Positions 26,682-36,368 of a stretch of DNA of 48,653 nucleotides are shown piece by piece. Both the position numbers and the translations under genes were made by a program. This stretch comes from a virus: IMG/VR virus record IMGVR_UViG_3300025849_000059, positions 1-48,653 of that record; one strand, 5' to 3'. The notes beneath the pieces are model-generated. The model made no database searches. It was not told the DNA's origin and saw only the letters and a program-made list of their open reading frames with translations. Within the stretch, counting starts at the first letter, position 1, and every line of letters starts with the position of its first letter.

Positions 26682-29384
26682 ATGGCAAAGCAAACAAAAG
26701 CACAGTTAGAGAAAGAGTATCAAGATGCTCTAAAAATATCTTCTTCTATGGTTGGTGATTTAACCAAACTATTAGATGACAATACTAGTGCCACAAACAA
26801 AAAAACAGCTGCAGAAAAGGGTTATCAAAAATCTCTAAAACAAATGTTAGAAGATAGTGATAAGGCATCTAGTATTCAAGAACGTATTGCTGGTATCGAA
26901 CAAGAAAAAGAAAAGTTTGCTAAAAATTACTTTGGTAAAAATAAACAAATTGGTCAATTAGCAATTGCAAATCTAAATGTAGAACAAGATAAATTAAAAA
27001 CTCTTGATATTGTTGACCAAAAAGCTAATGGACTTGCAGATAAACTAAGTTCAGGTCTCGATGGAATGCAATCTAGCTTAAAAAGTATTCCAGTCTTGGG
27101 AGGATTATTAGATAGTGTTACTCAAGGTCCTCTTAAATCAATGAAAGGTGCTATATCTGATTCAGCAAAAAGTTTTGTTACCGGATTTGGTGAAGCCGCT
27201 AAAGGTAGTAAGGCTGGTATCATGGGATTTGTTAAATCTTCCATAGGAGGATTCAGAGCTATGGGTATCGCAATGTTAACTGGTCCTCAAGCAATTATAT
27301 TTGGTTTACTTGCAATAATCGCCGCAGGAATTGCTGCATTTGCTAAAATGGAAGCAGGTGCAAAAGCATTTAGGGATGAGACTGGATTACTAAATTCCCA
27401 AACCAAACAAATGGAACAGAATATAAATTCTGTTTATATGGAAACTGCAAGTTTGGGTGCATCTATGGAAGATGTTGCAAAAGCAGCAGCTGATTTCACA
27501 AACGAATTTGGTGGTATTGAACAACCTGCTGAAAATACAATGAAATCCATGATGGTTCTTAGTAAGAACTTTGGTGTTTCTACACAAGATGCAGCAAAAT
27601 TAAATAAATCATTCCAAAACATGGGAGGGTTAAGTGAAGAAGTTGCTCAATCTAATTTAGAAGGATTAACACATTTAGCTAAACAAGCGGGTGTAGCTCC
27701 TGGTAAGATAATGGCTGATATAGCTGATTCTGCTGAAGATGCGAATGGATTCTTTAGAGGAAATGTACAAGCAATGGGAGCTGCAGCAATAAATGCCGCA
27801 AAACTCGGTACATCTCTTAAAGAAGCAGTTAAAGTATCTCGTGGTTTATTGGATTATCAAAATTCAGTAAGTGGTGAAATGGAAGCTAGTGCTATTCTTG
27901 GTACAAACCTAAACTTCTCTCAATCTCGTTATCTTGCAGCTCAAGGTGATGTAGTTGGTGCACAGGCATCGATGGTAGAACAACTTAAAAATTCTGTTGA
28001 TTTACAAAATCTAAGTGTATTTGAACAAGAAGCTCTTGAAAAAGCAACAGGTATGACACTTGGTGAAATGCAAAACATGGCAAGAATCCAAGAATTGGGA
28101 TTAAGTACTGAAGGTGAAAGAGGAAAACTTTTACAAAAAGCACTTAAAGCTGGAATGGATATCTCTAATATGAGTAAAGAAGAGATAGCTGCAGCAACTG
28201 ATAAATTAGCATTAGATGAACAAAGACAAGGTAGATTAGAATCAATGGGTAATAAAATGTCTGCATTTGGAAGTACTATTTTACAAGCATTCCTACCAAT
28301 AGGGGAAGGTCTTATTGCAATCATAGAACCAATATTTTCATTAATTCAATTTACAACCAAATTTTCAATAAGTGCAATCAAGTTACTTGGCGAACAATTC
28401 AAAAATATAATGAACATAGTAAAGGGAATTTTTACTCTTGATATGTCCCTAATAGGAGATTCGTTCATGGCAGTTATTAGTGCACCTATTAACTATCTTA
28501 GAGACATGTTTCCTAAAACAATGGAATATATTGGAGGTCTTGTAACTGGTATAAAAGATAAATTCACAAAAATGATTCCGAAAGAAACTTTAGATAAAAT
28601 ATCTGGTTCCTTCAAATCCATGAAAGAATCTTGGGAAAAAATAAAAGGAAGTTTAGCAAAATCATTTGAAAAAATTAAAACTGCATTTTTACCTGTAAAA
28701 GAAGCTTGGACTAAAATCTTTGGAGAAAGTAAATCTACTTTATTTGATACAATTGGAAAAGTATTTGGATTTGTTGCAGGTGTAGTTGGAAATGTTATTG
28801 GTAAGGTCTTTGGAGTAATTGCATCAATCGTAGAAAGAGTTGCAAACGTATTTAGTTTGGTTGCAGAAGTTTTAAATGGTGATATTGGTATTGGTGAAGC
28901 ACTAATGGGAATTGCTTCAAATTTATTTGAAATAATAATGACTATACCAAGTTTATTGTGGGATGGATTTACTTCTATATTTGGAGGTATAGGTTCATGG
29001 TTAAAAGAAAAAATTCTATCAGGACTAGGTTCTGTTGGTAGTTATTTATTTGGAGATGATGAAGAATCATCAACTGAAACTGAAATTAAAACTTCATCAA
29101 CACCAGCTGACCAATCTGATATCATGAAAGTATCATCTCCTATTGGGGAAACTGAAATGGGAGCAATTACTAAAATGGCTGCAAGTGGTGATATAGTTGG
29201 TGCAACAGCAGCAGCAAATGCATCTAACACAGATATGAGTGCAGTAGTGAATGCTATAAAAGAATTAACAACTGTATCCTCATCAAATAAAGATGTTTAT
29301 ATAGATAACGAAAAAATTACATCTCGTATTTCAAAAACACAAGAGAAAAGTAATATTAACCAATTTGGATTAATGGGAGCTTAA
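26682..29384 (+). CDS. Tail tape measure protein
   Basis: This 900-residue protein sets tail length and is threaded through the tube. Supporting features: size, position after the chaperone pair, helical Ala/Lys/Gln-rich sequence throughout, coiled coil in the first ~120 residues, and a hydrophobic stretch at about 195-222 (GIAMLTGPQAIIFGLLAIIAAGIAAF). More hydrophobic helices lie near 690-760. Hydrophobic segments are usual in tape measures and may act in membrane passage of DNA. Residues 250-500 (VAKAAADFTNEFGG, MASLGAS-like) look like the TP901-type tape measure core. No peptidase or lysozyme motif was seen. Confidence 0.88.
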   Translation: MAKQTKAQLEKEYQDALKISSSMVGDLTKLLDDNTSATNKKTAAEKGYQKSLKQMLEDSDKASSIQERIAGIEQEKEKFAKNYFGKNKQIGQLAIANLNVEQDKLKTLDIVDQKANGLADKLSSGLDGMQSSLKSIPVLGGLLDSVTQGPLKSMKGAISDSAKSFVTGFGEAAKGSKAGIMGFVKSSIGGFRAMGIAMLTGPQAIIFGLLAIIAAGIAAFAKMEAGAKAFRDETGLLNSQTKQMEQNINSVYMETASLGASMEDVAKAAADFTNEFGGIEQPAENTMKSMMVLSKNFGVSTQDAAKLNKSFQNMGGLSEEVAQSNLEGLTHLAKQAGVAPGKIMADIADSAEDANGFFRGNVQAMGAAAINAAKLGTSLKEAVKVSRGLLDYQNSVSGEMEASAILGTNLNFSQSRYLAAQGDVVGAQASMVEQLKNSVDLQNLSVFEQEALEKATGMTLGEMQNMARIQELGLSTEGERGKLLQKALKAGMDISNMSKEEIAAATDKLALDEQRQGRLESMGNKMSAFGSTILQAFLPIGEGLIAIIEPIFSLIQFTTKFSISAIKLLGEQFKNIMNIVKGIFTLDMSLIGDSFMAVISAPINYLRDMFPKTMEYIGGLVTGIKDKFTKMIPKETLDKISGSFKSMKESWEKIKGSLAKSFEKIKTAFLPVKEAWTKIFGESKSTLFDTIGKVFGFVAGVVGNVIGKVFGVIASIVERVANVFSLVAEVLNGDIGIGEALMGIASNLFEIIMTIPSLLWDGFTSIFGGIGSWLKEKILSGLGSVGSYLFGDDEESSTETEIKTSSTPADQSDIMKVSSPIGETEMGAITKMAASGDIVGATAAANASNTDMSAVVNAIKELTTVSSSNKDVYIDNEKITSRISKTQEKSNINQFGLMGA

Positions 29385-29388
29385 TTAT

Positions 29389-31086
29389 ATGCCAACACTA
29401 TTAGAACTTTTTAAGAATAAAGATTCGTTTAAGTATGGAACACCTTACTCTGAAGTAAAATCTGATACCGAAACTCTTGTAGAACAAGAAACAAGTGGTA
29501 TTAGAATTAAATCGTTGGTAGAGATTAACAATCCTCTTATTTATGGAAATGAAGCTGGTAGAATATCATTAAGAAGTACACCTGATTTAGAAAAAATGAA
29601 ATCTAATACAGGTGGAGAAGGTGGTGATGGTGGTTTAATTGGAAAAGGTTTAAGTAAAATTACTGGTGGAGCTGTATCTTCAATTTCTGATGTTAGAGAT
29701 AAAGTAAACTCTAAGTTAGGTATACCAGAAAATCTAATACCAACAAAGGTATCTAATAAAGTAATTGAATTAAGAGGTAAAGAACTAACATCTGCAGACC
29801 CAATAACACCTGATACTATGGGTAAAAATGGAACTGGTCTTGGTAAGTTCTTAAAAAATAGTGGTGGGGGTAATCCTAAAACAATTGGAAAACAAGCTTT
29901 AGGTAATGGTATAGGATTTGCAAAAGATAAACTTAGAGGAGCTTTATTTGGAGAGGCACAAGGTTTAGGAGTTGCACAAAGTACAAAAGAACCTCAAGTT
30001 AATTATACAAATAGTAAAACGGGAGAAAGATATTCAGACCAAAAAGAATCTGTTAAAAATGCTAAAGGTGATGAATTATTAGAAGAATTAAAAGAAACTA
30101 AATTAGATTTATCTAAAGTATCACCAATATATGGAGTAAAACGAGAATCTAGTGGTAATAAACAAAAAGGAACATTTGGTATAGGAAACAGTGCATTTTC
30201 ATTTGATTCCGCTAATCCAAAGAGAGGAGAAAAATTACCAACATTCACAGCAAAAGATGGAGAAGGGTATTCTGATTTTATAAAAGATAATGATGATAAA
30301 GTAACATTAGCTGAAAGAGGTATTTCAAATAGTGGTGATACTATCGCAATGGGAGACCCATATACTACAACAGTTAATACTGAAAATGGTGAAGTTACTG
30401 TTGAAGGATTTTCACCAGTAAAAGATTTGATACCACTATTCATTGGTAGGTATAAATCAACAACATATCCAATGATGGCATTTAGATGTTCAATTACAGG
30501 TCTGACTGAAACATCATCACCATCTTGGGCATCAAATAACTTTGTTGGTAATCCTTACAAATATTATATTTTTGAAACAGTAGAAAGAAGTGTATCCTTT
30601 AATCTACAAGTATATGCACAGAATCCATTGGAACTTGCAAATAACTGGTCAAAATTATCTAACTTAACTAAGTTATCATATCCTTTGATTGAAAACAATA
30701 TGGCTCATCCAAACTTTACACAATTCACGTTAGGTGATATGTATAAAGATAAGGTATGTATAATAGAATCTCTTTCTTATACATTTCCTGATAATGGAAC
30801 ATGGGAAACTGATGTAGAAGGATTATTATTACCAAAGTTTATAGATGTTGCTATAACTCTTAAATTTGTTGAAAACATAGAAGATGGTTCTGTTAGAGGA
30901 TTATATTCGTATCCTAAAAACCTTTCTAGTGAAGGAGACGTTACTTCTCAACATGAAATTTATTCAACACCAAACGTAATTGAATATTTTGTAACAGATG
31001 AAAATGGTGAATTAAAATCATCGAGTAAAAGTAGTTACATTGATGCTGGTGTTGGTATTAAAAAAACAATTAAAATTAAAGTATAA
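29389..31086 (+). CDS. Baseplate tube-initiator-like protein (gp48/gp54 type)
   Basis: This 565-residue protein starts 4 bases after the tape measure stop. The first ~320 residues are Gly/Lys-rich and probably disordered (GGEGGDGGLIGKGLSKITGG). The C-terminal ~230 residues are compact. Motifs there are FIGRYKSTTYPMMAFRCSIT, PSWASNNFVGNPYKYYIFETVERSVSF, NWSKLSNLTKLSYPL and IESLSYTFPDNGTWE. This SPSW...GR...ERSxSF...LxxLxYP...IxSLxYTIPDxxxWE pattern occurs in T4-like baseplate-tube junction proteins. It likely nucleates tube polymerisation on the hub. The assignment is by pattern and gene order only. Confidence 0.6.
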   Translation: MPTLLELFKNKDSFKYGTPYSEVKSDTETLVEQETSGIRIKSLVEINNPLIYGNEAGRISLRSTPDLEKMKSNTGGEGGDGGLIGKGLSKITGGAVSSISDVRDKVNSKLGIPENLIPTKVSNKVIELRGKELTSADPITPDTMGKNGTGLGKFLKNSGGGNPKTIGKQALGNGIGFAKDKLRGALFGEAQGLGVAQSTKEPQVNYTNSKTGERYSDQKESVKNAKGDELLEELKETKLDLSKVSPIYGVKRESSGNKQKGTFGIGNSAFSFDSANPKRGEKLPTFTAKDGEGYSDFIKDNDDKVTLAERGISNSGDTIAMGDPYTTTVNTENGEVTVEGFSPVKDLIPLFIGRYKSTTYPMMAFRCSITGLTETSSPSWASNNFVGNPYKYYIFETVERSVSFNLQVYAQNPLELANNWSKLSNLTKLSYPLIENNMAHPNFTQFTLGDMYKDKVCIIESLSYTFPDNGTWETDVEGLLLPKFIDVAITLKFVENIEDGSVRGLYSYPKNLSSEGDVTSQHEIYSTPNVIEYFVTDENGELKSSSKSSYIDAGVGIKKTIKIKV

Positions 31087-31088
31087 AG

Positions 31089-31385
31089 ATGACAGGTAGA
31101 TATACATTTAATCCAAAAAAGAAATTACCAGATGGTAGAGAAGTATATACATCTAAAATACTTCCTAAGATACCAAAAACTGATGCAGATATTTATGTAG
31201 CAGTACAAACTGGTGATAGATTAGATTCAATAGCTCAAGAACATTTAGGTGATGCATCTTTGTGGTGGGTTATAGCAAGTGCTAACCAAATACATGATGC
31301 ACCGTTTTCCCTACCCGATGGAACTGTTCTTAGAATACCTGCAAACTTAGAAGGATTTTTAAGTAAAGTAGATAACAATCAATAA
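31089..31385 (+). CDS. LysM-type baseplate protein (gp53/gpX-like)
   Basis: This 98-residue protein contains a LysM-like core: VAVQTGDRLDSIAQEHLGDASLWWVIASANQIHDAPF, then LPDGTVLRIP. In contractile tails such small LysM proteins clamp the baseplate hub or wedge. The N-terminus MTGRYTFNPKKKLPDGREVY carries the strand that usually packs on neighbouring baseplate proteins. It starts 2 bases after the previous stop and ends 2 bases before the hub gene, a tight operon. Confidence 0.82.
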   Translation: MTGRYTFNPKKKLPDGREVYTSKILPKIPKTDADIYVAVQTGDRLDSIAQEHLGDASLWWVIASANQIHDAPFSLPDGTVLRIPANLEGFLSKVDNNQ

Positions 31386-31387
31386 CT

Positions 31388-33973
31388 ATGGGACAATGGC
31401 CTCAGTTTTCGTATCCTTACCCTGAGATACTCAATAAGTTAAATGCACGAGGTGGTAACAACTCACCAATGCCATATGCTAATGCAAGTGCTGGTGTAAG
31501 TGGTTTAATGCCTTGGATTAGAGTAATTTCCGCATATGGTTGTAATAGTGCAAATTCATCTGATAATGGATTGGTAATGCAATCTAACTATCCTCAAGAT
31601 GGATTCGAAATAAGATATGGTAATGGTTCTACTGGTACAAGTGGAAAATCTGGTATATGTGGATTTGAGTTAAATATGGAAAAGCCAGTTGAGGTAAAAG
31701 GTAGACCAACAAGACCAGGACCAATTATTAGTGGATTATCTGTAAGTGAAGTAGATGTAGGTAGAAAAACTACAAACTTTTCAATTACTTGTTATACATT
31801 AGAACATATGGAGAAACTGGCTAAATACTTTTTAGAACCAGGTTTTTATGTTTTAGTAGAATGGGGATGGAACAGTAGAGATGCAAGAAAACAATGGTGT
31901 GGAAATGATGATACTGGTGCAATCACTCCTTGTATGATGACAAAATACATTAATCAAAAATATATTTTACAAAAAAGAATAAAATCAAAATTTGATTATG
32001 ATGCAAGTCTTGGTTTAACTACAAACGGTGGTGTTAAATTTGGAGATAATGAAACTTTTATTTTAGATGTTGAATTAACTTCTCAAGGTGAAGTTGCTGA
32101 GTATATGCAAGGACATAAAGGAGCTTCAACATCTGGTAATAAGAATATATCATCAGAACGATTTAATCCTGCTGAAATTGATGAGTTATCTAAAAAAGAT
32201 GGAGTTGCAAAAGCATTATTCAGACAGATGTTTAATGATTTAAATTCAGAAAAACAAACAACTGAAATTAAAGACTGGGAATCACTTAACATATCACCAA
32301 AAATAAAAGATTATGCCTTTATAGAATGGGGTAAAGAAAACGCTGATAATAGATGGGCAGATGAATCGAATTATATCAATATGGATAAAGAGGTTCAAAA
32401 TTCTATTTTAACCGCTTTAAAAGCAAATGTAAGTATCCAGGCAACCGATGATGAAGATGGAAGTGATTTTGAATTACCAGAAGATAAACCATTATTATCA
32501 GAAGATAGATTTATTAGGTTTGAATTGGCCTGTGCTATAGCGAACGCAGATTTTACAGATAAATCATCAACTGCAGATGGAGCTGCATCTACTCCTTGTA
32601 GTTCAGAAAAAGCATCTCATATTATTAATATTGATACTTGTATTGTAGGAGCATTTCCACATATGTGGTCTTTGGATAGAAACGTATTATATTTACCAAA
32701 TCCAAATACTCCTTCGTTTAATATAGAATCTGCATTTAGTGGTAAAGAAGCAGATACCAAATTTATTAATTTAGAAAATTTAGATGCAGATGTAACAAAC
32801 CTACATCCCACTCCAACTGCAGGTATAAATTGGACTGGAACTCGAAAGAAAAACAATGATGGTTTTGGTGGAGCACCCCATGCTTTTCCTTGTCAATATG
32901 ATTTAACTCCTGATGATAATAAATGGGAATACGACCCTCAAAGCTCTGTTAAGAGTTATGAAATGAAAAAAGGATATTGGGGATGGTTAAAAAATATGTA
33001 TATAAATTTTGATTACTTTAACAAAGTAATGAAAACCCCAAACTATACAATAAGAGATGTTCTATATGATTTACTAAATGGTATGAGTTCCGCTGTTAAT
33101 TCCCATTGGAAATTTCAGATTATAGAAAGACCACATCCAAATACAGGAAAAACAGAATTACAAGTAGTTGATATGAATTTTAGTGGTATAATAAAACATG
33201 ATGAAAGTAAAATACCAACTTATCAATTAAGAGGAACAACTTCACCTTTTATAGAAGTTGATTTTAATGTTACCACTCCAGCAGCAATGCAAAACAGTAT
33301 ATTACAGAAAAGAGCAAGTAATGATAAAAATGCAGAAGTAATTAAAGAACTTGGAGGATTAATACCAGTAGCAGGTTCAGTATGGTCTAATCCAAGTGAT
33401 ACAGATAAAGATGGTATTCAGCCATTTGATATGGTTGCAACAATTGTAAGTGGTATTAAATTCAAAGAACCTACTGCAAAAAAAGAAGGAACTAGTGAAG
33501 GTGAGCAAGAAAAAGATGCAGATGCAATAAAAAAGTCAAACTACGAGTTTTTTGTTGGTAAGGCAGGTGTATTTCCAGCATCTCAAAATAGAAGTGATAT
33601 GGAGGGTGTAACTGATGCCATAGCAACAGGAAATATAAAAGAAGTATTTAAGGTGGGTACATTTAATGACCCACTTCTTTTGAAACAAGTTTATTTAAAA
33701 GATATAGATGCTGAGGGTTGGAGAGATATAAAATCACCTCAAGGTGGTAAAGTAAATGTACCATTTGGAATGGCAGAAGTAAATTTTACAGTTCATGGTA
33801 TAAGTGGATTTAAAAGAGGAGATACATTACGATTTAATGGATTACCAAAAAACTTTTCATATCCACATACATATGAAGTTACTGGATTAGAACATGAAAT
33901 AACAACATCTGGGTGGATGACCAAAGTAAAAACTGGTATGAGACCTTATGGTGCAAATACAGCAACTAAATAA
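31388..33973 (+). CDS. Large baseplate hub-like protein
   Basis: This 861-residue protein follows the LysM gene, where hub (gp27/gpD-type) genes normally sit. Two features fit a hub. ISGLSVSEVDVGRKTTNFSITCYTLEHMEKLAKYFLEPGF...VEWGWN lies near residues 115-170. The C-terminus has VHGISGFKRGDTLRFNGLP...YEVTGLEHEITTSGWMTKVKTGM, like the conserved V.GLxHxI...WxTxV end of hub proteins. The middle is large and Cys-containing (VEWGWNSRDARKQWCG; CSSEKASHI) and is not recognised. It has no lysozyme motif. The stop overlaps the next start (TAATG). Confidence 0.62.
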   Translation: MGQWPQFSYPYPEILNKLNARGGNNSPMPYANASAGVSGLMPWIRVISAYGCNSANSSDNGLVMQSNYPQDGFEIRYGNGSTGTSGKSGICGFELNMEKPVEVKGRPTRPGPIISGLSVSEVDVGRKTTNFSITCYTLEHMEKLAKYFLEPGFYVLVEWGWNSRDARKQWCGNDDTGAITPCMMTKYINQKYILQKRIKSKFDYDASLGLTTNGGVKFGDNETFILDVELTSQGEVAEYMQGHKGASTSGNKNISSERFNPAEIDELSKKDGVAKALFRQMFNDLNSEKQTTEIKDWESLNISPKIKDYAFIEWGKENADNRWADESNYINMDKEVQNSILTALKANVSIQATDDEDGSDFELPEDKPLLSEDRFIRFELACAIANADFTDKSSTADGAASTPCSSEKASHIINIDTCIVGAFPHMWSLDRNVLYLPNPNTPSFNIESAFSGKEADTKFINLENLDADVTNLHPTPTAGINWTGTRKKNNDGFGGAPHAFPCQYDLTPDDNKWEYDPQSSVKSYEMKKGYWGWLKNMYINFDYFNKVMKTPNYTIRDVLYDLLNGMSSAVNSHWKFQIIERPHPNTGKTELQVVDMNFSGIIKHDESKIPTYQLRGTTSPFIEVDFNVTTPAAMQNSILQKRASNDKNAEVIKELGGLIPVAGSVWSNPSDTDKDGIQPFDMVATIVSGIKFKEPTAKKEGTSEGEQEKDADAIKKSNYEFFVGKAGVFPASQNRSDMEGVTDAIATGNIKEVFKVGTFNDPLLLKQVYLKDIDAEGWRDIKSPQGGKVNVPFGMAEVNFTVHGISGFKRGDTLRFNGLPKNFSYPHTYEVTGLEHEITTSGWMTKVKTGMRPYGANTATK

Positions 33974-34368
33974 TGGCAGGTATATTAGATTCATATAATA
34001 ATTTAAAAAAAGGTAAATTACCTAAAACAAAGGTAAACCTTAGAGCATTTGTTCCAAAACCTACTGCAGAAGATTATCGTAGAGGATATATTCGTAGATT
34101 CTTTGCACAACCTTCTAACGATAAATTAGGGGTTGTAACAGAGATTTCTTCTGATGATTATCTTAGAGTATCAACTTCTGCTTTGTATCGTGCTATAACT
34201 ATTAGATGGAGAATAAGTGGTCCATTAAAAATGATATTTAAGGATGATGGTACTATTGCAGATAAAGGAGTTGAAACTTCTAACAGAAAAGCTATAGAAT
34301 TAGTATCAAACGAATTACCTGCACTTAAACTTTATTTAGTACATCTTTTACAATTTTACAAAGAATAA
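33973..34368 (+). CDS. Unknown small tail-region protein
   Basis: This 131-residue protein has its ATG overlapping the hub stop by one base, so it is translationally coupled and probably a baseplate or tail component. It is Lys/Arg-rich: MAGILDSYNNLKKGKLPKTKVNL, then YRRGYIRRFFAQPSNDKLG. A small beta-rich middle contains YRAITIRWRISGP. No family is recognised. It is the last gene before a change of transcription unit. Confidence 0.65.
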   Translation: MAGILDSYNNLKKGKLPKTKVNLRAFVPKPTAEDYRRGYIRRFFAQPSNDKLGVVTEISSDDYLRVSTSALYRAITIRWRISGPLKMIFKDDGTIADKGVETSNRKAIELVSNELPALKLYLVHLLQFYKE

Positions 34369-34376
34369 ATATTTAT

Positions 34377-34384
34377 TATAAATA
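34377..34384 (+). promoter_or_regulatory. Canonical T4 late box TATAAATA
   Basis: TATAAATA lies 8 bases before the ATG at 34393, inside an AATAAATATTTATTATAAATAAAA stretch that also contains the reverse orientation. If used, the transcript would be nearly leaderless. Confidence 0.35.
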
Positions 34385-34392
34385 AAAGTTAT

Positions 34393-35148
34393 ATGAGTTA
34401 TCTTACCGAATTAGAAAAACAACAATTACAATTTGATTGGAGATACAAAGGAGTATCGGTACTTAATTTACTTACAGAAGAAGAAGTAGATGAGTATAAT
34501 CAAGAATTAGAAAGAATCAGATTAGAAAGACAAGAAGGTGATACAGAAGGAGAATGGGGAGATTATGACCCATTTATGTATCCACATAAACAATCTGAAA
34601 AATTAAAAGAACTATTAGTACATCCTAAAGTAATAGAAGCAGCTGAGTTTTTATTGGAGGGTGATATTGTAGGATTACAAACTTGGGCATATTTTAAACC
34701 AGCAGGCCAATTAGGTAGGGATATACATCAAAATATATTTTATACTGAATGTCAATCAAATGAAGTTTTAAACGTATCTATTGCTTTAGATAACCATGAC
34801 CCTAACAATGGTTCTGTTTGGTATTATGAAGGTACTCACAATCTTGGTAGATTACCTATTGAAGTTGATGAAGAAAGAACTAAATCTAATCCAAAAAATT
34901 GGAGAAATGAAAGAGGCAAACCTTGTATAATGCCAGAAGGACATACATTTCCTAAAATAGATGGATATTTAAGAAAAGGTCAAATAGCATTTCTACATTC
35001 TAATGTAGTACATGGTTCTGATGAAAATACTTCAAATAGATTCAGAAAAGCCTTTTTATGTGGGTATTTACGATGGGGTGCTAAATTTGCATCTGGTAAC
35101 CATATGAAAAGAGAACCAATCGATGTAGGTTCAGCCAAAATTTCTTAA
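34393..35148 (+). CDS. Phytanoyl-CoA dioxygenase-like (PhyH) 2-oxoglutarate/Fe(II) oxygenase with altered metal triad
   Basis: This 251-residue protein has the PhyH layout. An N-terminal helix region (LTEEEVDEYNQELERIRLER) comes first, then WAYFKPAGQLGRDIHQNIFYTE at about 98-119, NVSIALDNHDPNNGSVWYYEGTHNLG, and the C-terminal LRKGQIAFLHSNVVHGSDENTSNRFRKAF. His207 and Arg216/218 fit the distal His and the 2-oxoglutarate Arg. In the first metal motif HxD, however, the sequence is His112-Gln-Asn114, so the acidic ligand is replaced by Asn. It may be inactive, have changed chemistry, or use another acidic residue (the nearest, Glu119, lies five residues on). The substrate is unknown; phage members of the family are common in marine viruses. 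Confidence 0.72.
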   Translation: MSYLTELEKQQLQFDWRYKGVSVLNLLTEEEVDEYNQELERIRLERQEGDTEGEWGDYDPFMYPHKQSEKLKELLVHPKVIEAAEFLLEGDIVGLQTWAYFKPAGQLGRDIHQNIFYTECQSNEVLNVSIALDNHDPNNGSVWYYEGTHNLGRLPIEVDEERTKSNPKNWRNERGKPCIMPEGHTFPKIDGYLRKGQIAFLHSNVVHGSDENTSNRFRKAFLCGYLRWGAKFASGNHMKREPIDVGSAKIS

Positions 35149-35168
35149 CAAAACTTTAACACTTTTTC

Positions 35169-35200
35169 TTAGGTTTTATCATTTATTTTTCGTATATTTA
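35169..35200 (+). promoter_or_regulatory. Host-like promoter (TTAGG - 24 - TATATTTA) with palindromic operator
   Basis: TTAGG at 35169 starts 24 bases before TATATTTA (35193-35200). TTTTTCG lies just upstream of the -7 element. A perfect palindrome ATTTAC-TAT-GTAAAT covers 35196-35210. Confidence 0.75.
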
Positions 35201-35219
35201 CTATGTAAATAAGAAAGAT

Positions 35220-35438
35220 ATGATTAAAGAAAAACAAACTCAAAACAAAGGACTCGAAATCGATTTAACTGGCCCTGACGGTAATGCATATTACTTGTTA
35301 GGAGCTGCTAAAAATCTTGCTAAACAACTTGATTTCGATAGTGATGAAATTCTTAGCGAAATGCAAAGTGGTGATTATGAAAACCTTATTCAGGTATTTG
35401 ATAAGCACTTCGGAATGTTCGTAACCTTATATAGATAA
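35220..35438 (+). CDS. Small conserved-type phage protein
   Basis: The 72-residue product starts MIKEKQTQNKGLEIDLTGPDGNAYYLLGAAKNLAKQLDF and ends VFDKHFGMFVTLYR. It is acidic, with one or two helices. No known function; proteins with the DLTGPDGNAYxLLGxA pattern are frequent in T4-like phages and small cassettes (recalled). The start is 19 bases after the promoter's -7 element, close to the likely transcription start. It is the first gene of the early-type block. Confidence 0.75.
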   Translation: MIKEKQTQNKGLEIDLTGPDGNAYYLLGAAKNLAKQLDFDSDEILSEMQSGDYENLIQVFDKHFGMFVTLYR

Positions 35439-35455
35439 AAAAAAGTGTTAAAATA

Positions 35456-35487
35456 TTTGGAAAATCCAATTATTTTTCGTATATTTA
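35456..35487 (+). promoter_or_regulatory. Host-like promoter (TTTGG - 24 - TATATTTA) with palindromic operator
   Basis: TTTGG at 35456 and TATATTTA at 35480 are in the same spacing and with the same TTTTTCG flank as the promoter at 35169. The palindrome ATTTAC-TAT-GTAAAT is at 35483-35497. Confidence 0.78.
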
Positions 35488-35540
35488 CTATGTAAATGAG
35501 TGATAATAAAACAATAAAATTAAACCTTAAAATAAGTAAA

Positions 35541-36125
35541 ATGAGTAAAAAATTCAAATTTCAATTAAGAGGAACTGAGTTCCAACTTCCAATTTCTCAA
35601 GTACACGAAGATAAGTACAACAACAATGAAAAGTATATCTACATGAATGCTAAGAGTTGTGCTTCTGTAATCAAACAATATGTTAAAAAAACTTACCCAA
35701 CTCTAAAAGTATGGGCTACTTCTGATGTTTATAGTGGTGGTTCTTCTGTAAGAGTAAACGTTTCTAATTCTGATGGTTCAGAAATTACTGACCAAAAGAT
35801 ATGGGAAGATATTTCTTCTTGGAAATATACTTTACAAGGTGGTTCTTTTAATGGTATGATTGATATGTACGAAAGTAGAGAAGATTCTGTTTCTACTCAA
35901 AGTGGTACTCCCTTAAAATACTTCCCTTCTTATGTATTTGTAGAAAACAAACCAAAATGGGATTCAATCGAGTATTGGGTATCTCAATGGAACGAGTACC
36001 AAAGTAGTTTAGATGCTGAATGGACTGAAAAAGTTCAAAGATTAGGTGGTTGGTTAGAATACAACAAACAATTTATGAACAAAAAGAATGTTGATAAAGT
36101 GGCTTCATTAACTGTAAATGCTTAA
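35541..36125 (+). CDS. Unknown protein with LPD29-like fold pattern
   Basis: I prefer the ATG at 35541 (194 residues). The in-frame ATG at 35496 lies within the promoter palindrome, essentially at the transcription start. The leader ending CTTAAAATAAGTAAAATG also resembles those of other early genes. The product has MNAKSCASVIKQYVKKTYPTLKVWATSDVYSGGSSVRVNVS near its start. This Lys-helix, then a strand with YSGGSSVxV, resembles the large polyvalent protein-associated domain type 29; that resemblance is weak evidence. The second half is Trp-rich (SIEYWVSQWNEYQ). Function unknown. Confidence 0.7.
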   Translation: MSKKFKFQLRGTEFQLPISQVHEDKYNNNEKYIYMNAKSCASVIKQYVKKTYPTLKVWATSDVYSGGSSVRVNVSNSDGSEITDQKIWEDISSWKYTLQGGSFNGMIDMYESREDSVSTQSGTPLKYFPSYVFVENKPKWDSIEYWVSQWNEYQSSLDAEWTEKVQRLGGWLEYNKQFMNKKNVDKVASLTVNA

Positions 36126-36128
36126 AAT

Positions 36129-36365
36129 ATGAAAGAACAAAAACGATACGCAGTACAATTAGATGTTTACGTTTGGGCTGAAGATGATTATCTGGCTCGT
36201 AAAGAAGCCCACAAACTGGCTGATGAGATAGATGAAAAACATCCTAATGCTAGAACAAACGTTACAGAAATAGGTGAACAACCATTCGCTTCATTTGGTT
36301 ATAGAAAATTAGATGATATTAGTAAACCTATTCCAAAAATAAAAGATGAACCCTTACCTTTTTAA
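36129..36365 (+). CDS. Small unknown early protein
   Basis: This 78-residue protein starts 3 bases after the previous stop. It has MKEQKRYAVQLDVYVWAEDDYLARKEAHKLADEIDEKH, a strand-helix pattern, then a Pro-rich end PIPKIKDEPLPF. Unrecognised. Tight spacing in a run of five small genes indicates one operon. Confidence 0.7.
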   Translation: MKEQKRYAVQLDVYVWAEDDYLARKEAHKLADEIDEKHPNARTNVTEIGEQPFASFGYRKLDDISKPIPKIKDEPLPF

Positions 36366-36368
36366 AAT

